From: Saccharothrix sp. NRRL B-16314
Lineage (GTDB): Bacteria; Actinomycetota; Actinomycetes; Mycobacteriales; Pseudonocardiaceae
Length of the DNA: 64,000 bases
Assembly: GCF_000716595.1 (NCBI RefSeq)
Contig: NZ_JNXC01000010.1
Coordinates: forward strand, 62,001-126,000
Direction of reading: 5' to 3'
Part shown: positions 33,922 to 42,501 of the stretch, one piece after another
How the letters are laid out: each line of letters begins with the position of its first letter
How positions within the stretch are numbered: position 1 is the stretch's first letter
The notes under the pieces: generated by a model
Database searches by the model: none
Seen by the model: only the letters and a program-made list of their open reading frames with translations
Told to the model about the DNA's origin: nothing
Translations under genes and position numbers: made by a program

Positions 33922-35181
33922 GTGATGACCAGTTCTGTGGCAGGCGGACCGCGGTCGATCCGCGATGACGACGTCGTGGTCACCGGTATCGGTGTGATCT
34001 CCAGCATCGGGACCGGTGTGGCCGAGTTCGCCGCCGGTCTTCGCGCCGGGCGCAGCGGTGTCTCCCCGATCACCGCGTTCGACACCTCCGGGTTCGACCA
34101 CGCCAACGGGTGCGAAGTGACCGACTTCGACCCGGGGCCGTGGGTGCGCACGCTCGACCCCGCGTCCCTGGGCCGGGCCGCCCAGTTCTCCGTCTCGGCG
34201 GCCAGGATGGCCGTCGAGGACGCCGGCATCGAGGCGGCCGAGCTGGCCGCCAAGCGGATGCTGGTGTCGATCGGCACCACCGACGGCGAGTCGTCCGACC
34301 TCGACCGCGTCGTCGCGGCGGACCTCGCGGGCGGCTCCGACGCGGTGGACCCGGTCGTGGCCGGCCGCACGTCGGCGAGCCGGCTCTCCGTCGCGGTGGC
34401 CCGCGAGCTGGGCCTCGTGGACGTGGAGACGATGACCATCGCCACCGCGTGCGCGGCCGGCAACTACACCATCGGCTACGGGTACGACGCCGTGCGGTCG
34501 GGCGAGGTCGACATGGTGCTCTGCGGCGGCGCGGACGCGTTGTGCCGCAAGACCTTCGCCTCGTTCTACCGGCTCGGCACGATCGCGCCGGACGTGTGCC
34601 GGCCGTTCGACGCCGACCGCCAGGGGATCCTCACCGGCGAGGGCGCCGGTGTGCTGGTCCTCGAGCGGTGGGGCGACGCGCGCAAGCGCGGCGCCCGGGT
34701 CTACGCCCGCATCCTGGGCTACGGCCTGAACTGCGACGCCACCCACCAGGTGGCCCCCGACCAGGACAGCGTGGCGCGCTGCATGGCGCTGGCGCTGGAG
34801 AACGCGGGCGTCAAGCCCGACGAGGTCGACCTGATCTCCGCGCACGGCACCGGCACCAGGGCCAACGACCTGACCGAGTCCAGCGCCATCCGCGAGGTCT
34901 ACGGCGGCAAGCCGCCCCGCACCATCTCGATCAAGTCGATGCTCGGGCACGCGATGGGCGCGGCGAGCGCACTGGGCGCCATCGCGTGCGCCCTCGCGAT
35001 CCACCGCGGGTTCATCCCGCCGACCATCAACCACCGCAGGACCGATCCGGAGCTGGGCATCGACTGCGTTCCCAACACCGCACTCGACGTGGCGCCCGCG
35101 ATCGTCCAGAACAACGGCCTGGCCTTCGGCGGGAACAACGCCGTGGTGATCCTGGGCAGACACGAGGAGGAGAACCCGTGA
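33922..35181 (+). CDS. Beta-ketoacyl-ACP synthase (KS-alpha), type A
   Basis: 419 residues, Cys in TIATACAAGNYTIGYG, His in SAHGTGTRAND, Lys/His in SIKSMLGHAMGAAS: catalytically complete. Close paralogue of the KS at 30801. Starts GTG-ATG (33922/33925); GGAG at 33911 fits the GTG better. Its degenerate partner of the same type is not adjacent but lies 4 kb downstream at 39148. It overlaps the next KS as GTGA. Confidence 0.92.
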   Translation: MMTSSVAGGPRSIRDDDVVVTGIGVISSIGTGVAEFAAGLRAGRSGVSPITAFDTSGFDHANGCEVTDFDPGPWVRTLDPASLGRAAQFSVSAARMAVEDAGIEAAELAAKRMLVSIGTTDGESSDLDRVVAADLAGGSDAVDPVVAGRTSASRLSVAVARELGLVDVETMTIATACAAGNYTIGYGYDAVRSGEVDMVLCGGADALCRKTFASFYRLGTIAPDVCRPFDADRQGILTGEGAGVLVLERWGDARKRGARVYARILGYGLNCDATHQVAPDQDSVARCMALALENAGVKPDEVDLISAHGTGTRANDLTESSAIREVYGGKPPRTISIKSMLGHAMGAASALGAIACALAIHRGFIPPTINHRRTDPELGIDCVPNTALDVAPAIVQNNGLAFGGNNAVVILGRHEEENP

Positions 35182-36317
35182 GCAAGCGATGGGCGATCGC
35201 CGGCGTAGGAGCGCTGTCCAGCGTGGGGCGGACCGCCGAGGAGATGTTCGACAACCTCTGCGCGGGCAGGACCGGGCTCCGCACCCTGCGCGGGTTCACC
35301 GCCGAGTGGTACACGGCCCAACACCTGCACGAGATCGACGACCTCGACGCCTACCCGGACGTCGAGGGCCGGGCCACCCGCTTCCTGCTGGACGCGATCG
35401 GCCAGGCGCTGGCCGACGCCGGGATGCCGCAGGACCTGGCGGGCGTGCCCGTGCTGATCGGCACCGGGCTCCGCGAGCTGCGCAGCGTCGAGCTGTGGGC
35501 GCGCGGCCAGACGAAGCCCGACGAGCGCCGCCTGCACTTCGGCACCGCCCTGCGCGAGCGGTTCGGCGCCGACGACACCCACACGTTCTCCAACGCCTGC
35601 TCGGCGTCGCTCTACGCGCTGTCGCTCGCGGTCGACCTGCTCGACTCGGGTGAGCACGACACGGTCGTCGTCGCGGGCACCGACTCGATCACCGAGTCGA
35701 TGTTCGGCGTGCTGGACCGGCTGCAGTCCGTGCCGCCCGAGCGGCTGCGCCCCTTCGACGTCAACCGCAAGGGCACCATCCTCGGCGAGGGCGCCTCGGC
35801 GATCGTGCTGCGGCGCGAACCGGCCGAGTCCGGCCGGGTCCGGGGCTGGCTGCGCGGCGTGGCGATCAACTGCGACGCCTTCCACGCGACCGCGCCCGAG
35901 CCGGGCAGCATCGCCGAGGTGATCCGGAGCGCGCACAGCGCCGCGGCGGTCCGGCCCGACCAGGTGGACCTCGTGCTGCTGCACGGGACCGGCACCATGG
36001 CCAACGACACCGGTGAGGCGACGGCCATGGCCGAGGTGTTCGGCACCGAGGTCAAGCACCCGGTGATGACGGCCATGAAGTCGATGACCGGCCACACCTC
36101 CGGCGCGTCCGGCCTGCACTCGCTGATCATGGCGCTGACGAGCATCGCGCAGGACCGCGTCAGCCCCACGCTCCACCTGGAGGACCAGATCCCGGTGGCC
36201 GCGGACTTCCGCATCGCCACCCGGGAACACCTCGGCGAAGGGCCCGTCGTGGCCCAGGTCAACGGTTTCGGCTTCGGCGGCGTCAACGCCGTCGCCATCG
36301 TGGAGGGAACGCGATGA
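35178..36317 (+). CDS. Beta-ketoacyl-ACP synthase (KS-alpha), type B
   Basis: 379 residues. Catalytic Cys in TFSNACSASLYAL, His in LLHGTGTMAND, Lys/His in MKSMTGHTSGASG. More divergent from the type A enzymes and related to the KS at 43776 (shared NAC nucleophile context, CRPFD/LRPFD.NR.GT blocks). GTG start overlapping the preceding stop. Forms an ATGA-coupled pair with the Cys-less protein that follows. Confidence 0.9.
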   Translation: MSKRWAIAGVGALSSVGRTAEEMFDNLCAGRTGLRTLRGFTAEWYTAQHLHEIDDLDAYPDVEGRATRFLLDAIGQALADAGMPQDLAGVPVLIGTGLRELRSVELWARGQTKPDERRLHFGTALRERFGADDTHTFSNACSASLYALSLAVDLLDSGEHDTVVVAGTDSITESMFGVLDRLQSVPPERLRPFDVNRKGTILGEGASAIVLRREPAESGRVRGWLRGVAINCDAFHATAPEPGSIAEVIRSAHSAAAVRPDQVDLVLLHGTGTMANDTGEATAMAEVFGTEVKHPVMTAMKSMTGHTSGASGLHSLIMALTSIAQDRVSPTLHLEDQIPVAADFRIATREHLGEGPVVAQVNGFGFGGVNAVAIVEGTR

Positions 36318-37312
36318 CCGCGGTACAGGAACGCGCAGAGCAGGACGGTTCCGGACAGGACGGTGTCCGGCAGGTCGTCGTCACCGGCGTCGGCTTCGCC
36401 CTGCCCGGCGTGGACGAGCCCGGTGACGTGGAACGCGGTCGTGACGCCGCCGCCGACGCGGTGGACCCCGCGGCCCACCTGGGCAAGAAGGGCCTGCGGT
36501 ACAAGGACCACGCGACCCGCCTCGCCCTGGTCGCGGCGAAGGACGCGCTCGTGCGCTCCGGCCTGTGGGACGAGACGAACGGCCTGGCCGTCGACCCGCG
36601 CGACGTGGCCGTGCTGGCCAGCTCCAACCTGGGCAACCTCGACTCCGTCGCCGAGGTGGCCGCGCTCATCGGGCGCGAGGGCGGCACGCGGCTGGTCAGC
36701 CCCATCGCCACCCCGAACCTCTCCAGCAACGTGGTGTGCGCCGACATCGCCATCCGCTTCGGCCTGCGCGGGCCGAACATGATGGTGTGCAACGGCGCCA
36801 CCTCCGGGTTGGACGCCCTGCGCTGGGCCGCGACGTGGCTGCGCTCCGGTCGTGCCCGGCACGCCCTTGTCGTGGGCGTCGAGCCGGACAACGACGTGAG
36901 CCGCGCCTTCGCCGGCGGCCAGGTGCTCGACGGCGCCGTGGCCGTCGTGGTCGAGCGCGACGACAGCACGGCCGGGCGCACCGTGCTCGGCGAGCTGGGC
37001 CCGGTGACGAGGTCCGGCCGGCTCGACCAGTCCGTCACCGCCGCGGGCGGCACCGACGACGCTTCCCGGGTGTGGCTCGTGCCCGAGGGCGACGGGATGT
37101 CCTCCGTGGTGCTGCCCGAGGCCGAGCGGGTCGACGTGTCCCGGGGCTGGGGCCGCACGTCCGGCGCGCACGGGCTCCTCCAGATCGCCGTGGGCACCGC
37201 ACGGCTGGCCACCGGCACGTCCAGCGTCGTGGCCACCTGTGGCGGACCCGCCGACGACGCGATCGCCTCCGTCGTCCTTCGCGCGCCGCGGAGCGAGCCG
37301 TGCCAGGCCTGA
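36314..37312 (+). CDS. Degenerate ketosynthase (CLF-like), type B
   Basis: 332 residues of KS fold lacking the nucleophile: the Cys position is Ala in MMVCNGATSGLDAL, and the GHxxGAAG loop reads RTSGAHG. The HGTGT loop is absent. It retains GLRGPN and dimer-interface features. Coupled by ATGA to the active type B KS, as expected for a chain-length-factor partner. Homologue of the protein at 44954. Confidence 0.87.
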   Translation: MTAVQERAEQDGSGQDGVRQVVVTGVGFALPGVDEPGDVERGRDAAADAVDPAAHLGKKGLRYKDHATRLALVAAKDALVRSGLWDETNGLAVDPRDVAVLASSNLGNLDSVAEVAALIGREGGTRLVSPIATPNLSSNVVCADIAIRFGLRGPNMMVCNGATSGLDALRWAATWLRSGRARHALVVGVEPDNDVSRAFAGGQVLDGAVAVVVERDDSTAGRTVLGELGPVTRSGRLDQSVTAAGGTDDASRVWLVPEGDGMSSVVLPEAERVDVSRGWGRTSGAHGLLQIAVGTARLATGTSSVVATCGGPADDAIASVVLRAPRSEPCQA

Positions 37313-38133
37313 CGGCCACCCGGCCCGGCGTCGACAACCACACCCCGCTGATCCTGCTGCCGCGGTCCGAGCCCGCTCGTCCCGGTGCGCCCAGGGTCCT
37401 CCTGCTGCACGGGATGGCCAACAACGGCAACGTGTGGCAGCCGCTGTGCGAGGAGACCGGGGAGCAGTGGGAGATCTGGTCCGCCGAGTTGCCGTGGCGC
37501 AACGAGGGCGTCGGGTCCTGGGCGCACGAGGAGGACTCCGCGCGGTGGGTGGCGGAGGCGCTGACCGGCGTCACCGAGTCCGCCGGTCCGATCGACCTCG
37601 TCGTGGCGCACTCGTTCTCCGCCTCGCTGCTGCTCCGCGTGCTCGCCGAGGCGCCCGCTCCGGGTCCGCGCGCCGCCGTCCTGGTGTCGCCGTTCCACAA
37701 GCCGTCCCCGGACGACTTCGACTGGGCGATGCTCACCGGCCTGGCCACCACGTTCGTGGACGCCATGCGGGAGGGCATCCGGGTCGCCGCGGCCGGCCGG
37801 GGCAACCCGGAGCTGCACGACGCCGCGGCACTGCGGGTGTGCGAGCGGATCGGTCCCTACGCGTGGACCAGGTTCCTCCAGACCTACCTGAACTCGCCCT
37901 GGGTCGACCTGGACCGCGTCGACCTGCCGTGCCTGGTCCTGGCGGGGGAGGACGACCTCATCGCCCCGCCGGGTGACGCCAGGTCGCTCGCCCGGCGGCT
38001 GCCGTCGGCCCGGCTCGAACTGCTGCCCTCGTGCGGCCACTTCCCGATGGCGCAGGAGGCAGGCGCCTTCACCGGGAAGGTCGCCGACTTCCTCGCCACG
38101 CTCCCGCCTTTGCCCGTGACCCCGAACCCGTGA
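37300..38133 (+). CDS. Alpha/beta hydrolase (possible type II thioesterase)
   Basis: 277 residues. VLLLHGMANNGNVWQPL forms the oxyanion strand-loop, the nucleophile Ser is in VVAHSFSAS (A-H-S-F-S, a variant of GxSxG), the acid in LVLAGEDDLIAPPG and the His in LLPSCGHFPMAQ. GTG 37300 chosen for GGAG 6 nt upstream; it overlaps the previous gene by 13 bp. May release chains from, or edit, the ACPs; a hydrolase on a free intermediate is the alternative. Confidence 0.85.
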   Translation: MPGLTATRPGVDNHTPLILLPRSEPARPGAPRVLLLHGMANNGNVWQPLCEETGEQWEIWSAELPWRNEGVGSWAHEEDSARWVAEALTGVTESAGPIDLVVAHSFSASLLLRVLAEAPAPGPRAAVLVSPFHKPSPDDFDWAMLTGLATTFVDAMREGIRVAAAGRGNPELHDAAALRVCERIGPYAWTRFLQTYLNSPWVDLDRVDLPCLVLAGEDDLIAPPGDARSLARRLPSARLELLPSCGHFPMAQEAGAFTGKVADFLATLPPLPVTPNP

Positions 38134-38152
38134 AACGGAGACGAGAACCGAG

Positions 38153-39151
38153 ATGACCAGCATCGCGGTCAAGACGCTGCTGTCGGAGACGACGAGCGTC
38201 ACCTACACGCCAGGCTACGAGGGCGCCAACATCGGCACCATCATCGGCTTCAAGCACGTGAACTACCTCGTGGAGAAGGCGGTCATCGAGCACTTCCGCC
38301 GCTGCGGCCTCGCGGTCGGCGCGCTCTACGAGAGCAGCGGCGTCGGCTTCGACATCATCGACGTGAAGACCAAGCTCAGCGCCGCGCTGCTGGTCGACGA
38401 CGACGTCGACGCCGTGGTCACGCCCACGACCGGCGAGTCCGGGAACGTCGCCTCCTTCTCCGTGGAGCTGACGGTCCAGCGCGACGGCGCGCCCAAGCGC
38501 GCGGTCCGGTCCAAGGTGCAGGTGCAGTTCCGCCGGGACGAGGACGAGCGCCGCATGACGAAGCGCGCCCCGCTGCCCGAGGGCCTGGACCGCTTCGTGG
38601 TCGACCGCATCGGCGGCTCCGAGCCGGGCGACGCGATCACCGACGCCGGCGCCCCGCTCATGTCCGGCGCGTCCAGCGACGACGACCCGGTCAGCCGCAA
38701 GCTGGTCGAGGGCCGCAACGCCTACGCCTGGCGCTTCAAGGTCCCCTACCCCTACATCCACTTCTTCGAGCGCCTGCAGATGTCGGCCTACCTGCGGCTG
38801 ATGGAAGAGGCGAAGTACCGCTTCGTCGAGGCGCGGGGCTGCTCGATCGGCGGCATGCTCACCGAGCGCAACTGGATCCCGGCGGTGTCCGCGAACTCCG
38901 TGACGATCATGGACGAAGTCCTCATGGAAGAGGACCTCTACATCGTCTACTCCGTCAAGGACATCTTCAAGAACATGCTCTACACGGCGACGATGGACTG
39001 CTACGTCGTCCGCGACGGCAAGCTCGTCCAGACCGCCACCGGCGAGATCACGCACTGCTACGTGATGGTGGAGAACGGCAAGGAGGCCGTCATGGTCCCC
39101 TGGGACGAGCGCGTCGTGACCGCCTTCTCGTCCGCACCCAGCCAGGCATGA
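38153..39151 (+). CDS. Double-hotdog thioesterase-like protein
   Basis: 332 residues built of two hotdog halves. The first has GFKHVNYLVEKAVIEHFRRCGLAVG, like the GHVNNxxY helix of 4-hydroxybenzoyl-CoA thioesterases; the second has FFERLQMSAYLRLMEEAKYRFVEARG and NWIPAVSANSVTIMDEV. A flexible charged linker (about 125-180) joins them. Could be a thioesterase or a dehydratase/isomerase-like hotdog acting on the polyene; I favour chain release or acyl transfer. Followed by the KS-like gene through an ATGA overlap. Confidence 0.75.
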   Translation: MTSIAVKTLLSETTSVTYTPGYEGANIGTIIGFKHVNYLVEKAVIEHFRRCGLAVGALYESSGVGFDIIDVKTKLSAALLVDDDVDAVVTPTTGESGNVASFSVELTVQRDGAPKRAVRSKVQVQFRRDEDERRMTKRAPLPEGLDRFVVDRIGGSEPGDAITDAGAPLMSGASSDDDPVSRKLVEGRNAYAWRFKVPYPYIHFFERLQMSAYLRLMEEAKYRFVEARGCSIGGMLTERNWIPAVSANSVTIMDEVLMEEDLYIVYSVKDIFKNMLYTATMDCYVVRDGKLVQTATGEITHCYVMVENGKEAVMVPWDERVVTAFSSAPSQA

Positions 39152-40218
39152 GCGCGCCGGTCATCACGGCCTGGTCGGCCCTGTCACCGTTCGGCGGGGA
39201 CACCGCCGCCTTCCGCGACGGTGTCCTCGGCCTTCCCGCCACCCCCGCCGGGGAGCCGGGCGCGGAGGCGCGCCCCCTGCTGGTCCCGGGCTTCGACGTG
39301 AAGCAGGCGTTGGGGCGGCGGGGCACCCGCGCCATGGACCGGGCGACCGCCCTGGCCGTGGTGGCCGTGCGCGACCTGCTCGACTCCGTCCCCGACCGGC
39401 GCGAGCGCGCCACGGGCCCCACCGGCGCGATCGTGCTGGGGACGACGATGGGCAGCGCGGCGTCGGCGATGCAGATCACCCGCGACTCCCTCACCGGGGA
39501 GAAGCCGTTCTACGTCGAGGCCGCGCGCGTCCCGAACGCGATCATGAACTGCCCGGCCGGCCAGAGTGCCATCTGGCAGCAGGTCAAGGGCCCCAACACG
39601 ACGCTGGCGGGTGGCCGCGCCGCCGGTCTGCTGGGGCTGCGGTACTCGCGCCGACTGCTCGACGCCGGCCGGGCGTCGGCGGTGCTGTGCGGCGCGGTGG
39701 AGGAGTTCAGCCCGCAGCGGCAGCTGCTGGAGGAACGCGGGCGACCGGCCGCCGACGAGCCCGTCCGGCTCGGCGAGGGCGCCGCCGTCCTGATGGTGGA
39801 GCACGCCCTCGCGGTGGCGCCGGAGGACGTCCTGGCCGAAGTCCTGGCCGTGGAGTCCGGGGTGCACGGACCCGAGGACGCGGCGGACCGCATCGCCGGC
39901 TGCGTCACCAGGACCCTGAACGCCGGTGGTGTCGCGCCGGAGGAGCTGTGGGCGGTCAGCACGGTTCCCCGCACCGCCGAGGACCGGCTGGTCGAGACGC
40001 AAGCGCTGGACACCGCCCTCGGCTCGGCCACCCCGACGCGCTTCCCGCTGGAGTCACCGTGGGGCGATGCCGGCGCGGTGACGGCGGTGTTCCAGATCGC
40101 GTCGGTGCTGGCGACCGCACACCGCGAAGGCGGCGCGGGCAGACCGGTGCTGATCCTCGCGGTCGACCCGGACGGCCTGCACGCCGCCGCGCTTCTGAGG
40201 ATCGGAGAACCCTCGTGA
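39148..40218 (+). CDS. Degenerate ketosynthase (KS-beta/CLF-like), type A
   Basis: 356 residues, paralogue of the protein at 29719. It keeps a Cys in the nucleophile region (AIMNCPAGQSAIW), but the His loops are lost: LWAVSTVPRTAEDR replaces HGTGT, and SPWGDAGAVTA has Asp for the GHxxGAAG His. Probably partners the type A KS at 33922. Overlaps both neighbours (ATGA before, GTGA after). Confidence 0.87.
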   Translation: MSAPVITAWSALSPFGGDTAAFRDGVLGLPATPAGEPGAEARPLLVPGFDVKQALGRRGTRAMDRATALAVVAVRDLLDSVPDRRERATGPTGAIVLGTTMGSAASAMQITRDSLTGEKPFYVEAARVPNAIMNCPAGQSAIWQQVKGPNTTLAGGRAAGLLGLRYSRRLLDAGRASAVLCGAVEEFSPQRQLLEERGRPAADEPVRLGEGAAVLMVEHALAVAPEDVLAEVLAVESGVHGPEDAADRIAGCVTRTLNAGGVAPEELWAVSTVPRTAEDRLVETQALDTALGSATPTRFPLESPWGDAGAVTAVFQIASVLATAHREGGAGRPVLILAVDPDGLHAAALLRIGEPS

Positions 40219-40706
40219 TCGACGCCGACGGCATCCGCGCCGTCCTCCCGCACCGCCCGCCCATGCTGCTGGTCGACCGCGTCGACGAGTGCGTCGACGG
40301 TGAGAGCATCCGCGCCGTCCGCCAGGTGGTGGCGACCGAACCGTGGTTCGCCGCGACCGGCGCGCCCGTCGACGACGCGTACCCGCAGGCGTTGGTACTG
40401 GAGTCGTGGGCGCAGACGGCCGGGGTGCTGGTGACCAAGGAGTCGCCGAACCCCGATGTGCTGAGCGGCACCGTCATGCTCTTCGGCTCGGCCTCGGGCG
40501 TGGAGTTCCACGGGCAGGTGACAGCCGGCCAGGTGATGGAGCACCACGTGACCATCGGCAGGGTGATCGGCGATTCGGTGGTCGCCGGCGGGCGGACGGT
40601 CGTCGACGGCACGACGGTGATGACCGTGGACCAGATCATCATGATGTTTCAGCCCGCGAGTGTGTTGCGCCCGCAGGCTGTCGGCAAGGAAGAGAGCCAT
40701 GCCTGA
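40215..40706 (+). CDS. Hotdog dehydratase subunit lacking the catalytic His (second copy)
   Basis: 163 residues. VLPHRPPMLLVDRV and LVLESWAQTAGVLV match FabZ, but the GHFPG region is ATEPWFAATGAPVDDAYP with no His, as in the paralogue at 28490. No His-bearing subunit is encoded beside it on this strand, so it would need the protein at 28993. GTG start overlapping the previous stop; overlaps the ketoreductase gene by 8 bp. Confidence 0.85.
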   Translation: MIDADGIRAVLPHRPPMLLVDRVDECVDGESIRAVRQVVATEPWFAATGAPVDDAYPQALVLESWAQTAGVLVTKESPNPDVLSGTVMLFGSASGVEFHGQVTAGQVMEHHVTIGRVIGDSVVAGGRTVVDGTTVMTVDQIIMMFQPASVLRPQAVGKEESHA

Positions 40707-41451
40707 CATGCAAGCAAGTGCTCCGGTCGCGTTCGTCAGCGGCGGTTCGCGCGGTATCGGGCGGGCAGTGGTCCGCCGGCTCGCCGAGGACGGCTTCGAC
40801 GTCGCCTTCTGCTACGCCTCGAACGCCGACGCGGCGACCGCGGTGGAGAAGGAGGTCGCCGAGCTCGGCCGCACCGCGCTGGCGATCCGCGCGGACGTCG
40901 CCGACGCGGCGTCGGTGCGCTCGGCCGTGGCGGACACCGAGTCGACCCTCGGCCCGATCACCGCGGTGGTGACGTCGGCGGGCATCACCCGCGACAACCC
41001 GCTGCTGCTGATGAAGGACCACGAGTGGAACGACGTGATCAGCGTCAACCTCGACGGGGTCTACAACGTCTGCCGCGCCGTCGTCTTCGAGATGATGAAG
41101 CGCAAGCGCGGCTCCATCGTGAACCTGTCGTCGGTGGCCGGCGTGTACGGCAACGCCACGCAGTCCAACTACGCCGCGTCCAAGGCGGGCATCATCGGCC
41201 TGTCGAAGTCGCTGGCCAAGGAGTTGGGCCGGGCCAACATCCGGGTCAACGTGGTGGCGCCCGGCTTCATCGAGACCGACATGACGGCCGCGGTCGACCC
41301 CAAGGTGCTGGACAAGATGCTCGGCAACATCCCGCTGAAGCGGGTGGGCACGGCCGACGAGGTGGCCGACCTGGTCTCGTTCCTGACCTCCGACCGCGCG
41401 GCCTACATCACCGGCGGCGTCTTCCAGATCGACGGCGGCATCAGCATCTGA
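40699..41451 (+). CDS. 3-oxoacyl-ACP reductase (FabG-like ketoreductase)
   Basis: 250 residues, classical SDR: VSGGSRGIGRA cofactor motif, TSAGITRDNPLLLM (NNAG variant with Ser-Ala), catalytic Ser in NLSSVAGVYGN, Tyr/Lys in SNYAASKAGI, and APGFIETDM. The only ketoreductase in the cluster, so it should serve all KS pairs, reducing beta-ketoacyl-ACP before dehydration. Start at ATG 40699 with AAGGAAG upstream. Confidence 0.92.
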   Translation: MPDMQASAPVAFVSGGSRGIGRAVVRRLAEDGFDVAFCYASNADAATAVEKEVAELGRTALAIRADVADAASVRSAVADTESTLGPITAVVTSAGITRDNPLLLMKDHEWNDVISVNLDGVYNVCRAVVFEMMKRKRGSIVNLSSVAGVYGNATQSNYAASKAGIIGLSKSLAKELGRANIRVNVVAPGFIETDMTAAVDPKVLDKMLGNIPLKRVGTADEVADLVSFLTSDRAAYITGGVFQIDGGISI

Positions 41452-41459
41452 GGAGCGAC

Positions 41460-42179
41460 ATGAGCAAGGCACCCAAGCGACCGCGCTGGTACTTCTCCCT
41501 GAGGAGTCCCTACTCGTGGTTCGCCTACCGCGACCTGGTCGAGAAGTACCCCGACGTCGCCGACGCCATCGAGTGGATCCCGTTCTTCGAGCCGGACGAG
41601 CAGAGCACCGGGATGCTCGGCGAAGCGGGCGTCGACCTGGCCGTGGTGGCCATGGCGCGGGCCAAGAACTTCTACATCCTCCAGGACACGGCCCGGATGG
41701 CCGCGGCGCGCGGCTGGAAGATGACGTGGCCGGTGGACCGCAACCCGGTGTGGGAGGTCGCCCACTTCGGCTGGTTCGTCGCCGAGGACGCGGGCGTCGG
41801 CCGGCAGTACTGCGACCGGGTCTACTCGGCCCGCTGGGAGCAGAACCTGGACGTCAGCGACCGGTCGGTCATCCACGCCATCGCGACGGACCTCGGTATC
41901 GACGCGGACAAGGCCGCCAACGCCTCGGACGACCCGGAGATGCGTCAGCGCGGCCTGGACACCCTGGTCCGCTGCGCGAAGGACGGGATGTTCGGCGTCC
42001 CCTTCTTCATCAACGGCCGCAACAAGTTCTTCGGCGTCGACCGGCTGCGCGCCTTCGTCGCGGACGTGCGCGGCGACGTGTACTCCGAGGTCGAGCAGGC
42101 CTGGGACGCCGAGTACCTGGACTTCCCCGAATTCAGCGTCCCCGGCGCCGACCACGGCCACGCCGGTGGCTGCGGCTGA
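41460..42179 (+). CDS. DsbA-fold 2-hydroxychromene-2-carboxylate isomerase-like protein
   Basis: 239 residues of the DSBA-like thioredoxin superfamily. There is no CxxC; the N-terminal WYFSLRSPYSWFAYRDL carries the Ser typical of HCCA isomerase/kappa-GST enzymes, and MFGVPFFINGRNKFFGVDRL holds the cis-Pro loop. Those enzymes isomerise cis/trans double bonds. Inside a polyene-forming PKS this suggests E/Z isomerisation of the chain, a step known from cinnamoyl-lipid pathways before ring closure. The His/Gly/Cys tail (DHGHAGGCG) is unusual and might bind metal. Confidence 0.83.
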   Translation: MSKAPKRPRWYFSLRSPYSWFAYRDLVEKYPDVADAIEWIPFFEPDEQSTGMLGEAGVDLAVVAMARAKNFYILQDTARMAAARGWKMTWPVDRNPVWEVAHFGWFVAEDAGVGRQYCDRVYSARWEQNLDVSDRSVIHAIATDLGIDADKAANASDDPEMRQRGLDTLVRCAKDGMFGVPFFINGRNKFFGVDRLRAFVADVRGDVYSEVEQAWDAEYLDFPEFSVPGADHGHAGGCG

Positions 42180-42206
42180 CCGCCGACCTCCCCGAAAGGA
42201 CATGAG

Positions 42207-42470
42207 ATGACCGACTCCACCGCCACTCCCACCATCGACGCGGCCGAGCTGCGCGAGCTCGTCGCCGACGTGCTGGACCTCCCGATCGAGAAGATCACCG
42301 ACGACGCGCACTTCGTCGAGGACCTGGGCGTCGACTCGCTGCTGTCGCTCGAACTGGCGGTCTCGCTCGAGCGCCACTACCAGATCAAGATCGAGTCGAA
42401 CGAGGTGTCGGACGTGGTGCGCATGCGCGACGTCCTCCGCCTGCTCGACGGCAAGCTGGCAGGCCGCTGA
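42207..42470 (+). CDS. Acyl carrier protein (third)
   Basis: 87 residues; attachment Ser is S44 in LGVDSLLSLEL. Resembles the ACP at 29400. Followed 31 bp later by the aminotransferase and then a type B KS pair, forming a second ACP-centred module. Good ribosome site (GAAAGGAC). Confidence 0.92.
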   Translation: MTDSTATPTIDAAELRELVADVLDLPIEKITDDAHFVEDLGVDSLLSLELAVSLERHYQIKIESNEVSDVVRMRDVLRLLDGKLAGR

Positions 42471-42501
42471 CCTTCCACCGACCACACCACCGGGGAGAAA
42501 C

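Noticed and set aside
41460..42179. Disulfide oxidoreductase (DsbA) function
   Set aside because: No CxxC motif and no signal peptide; Ser-type N-terminus fits HCCA isomerase/kappa-GST.
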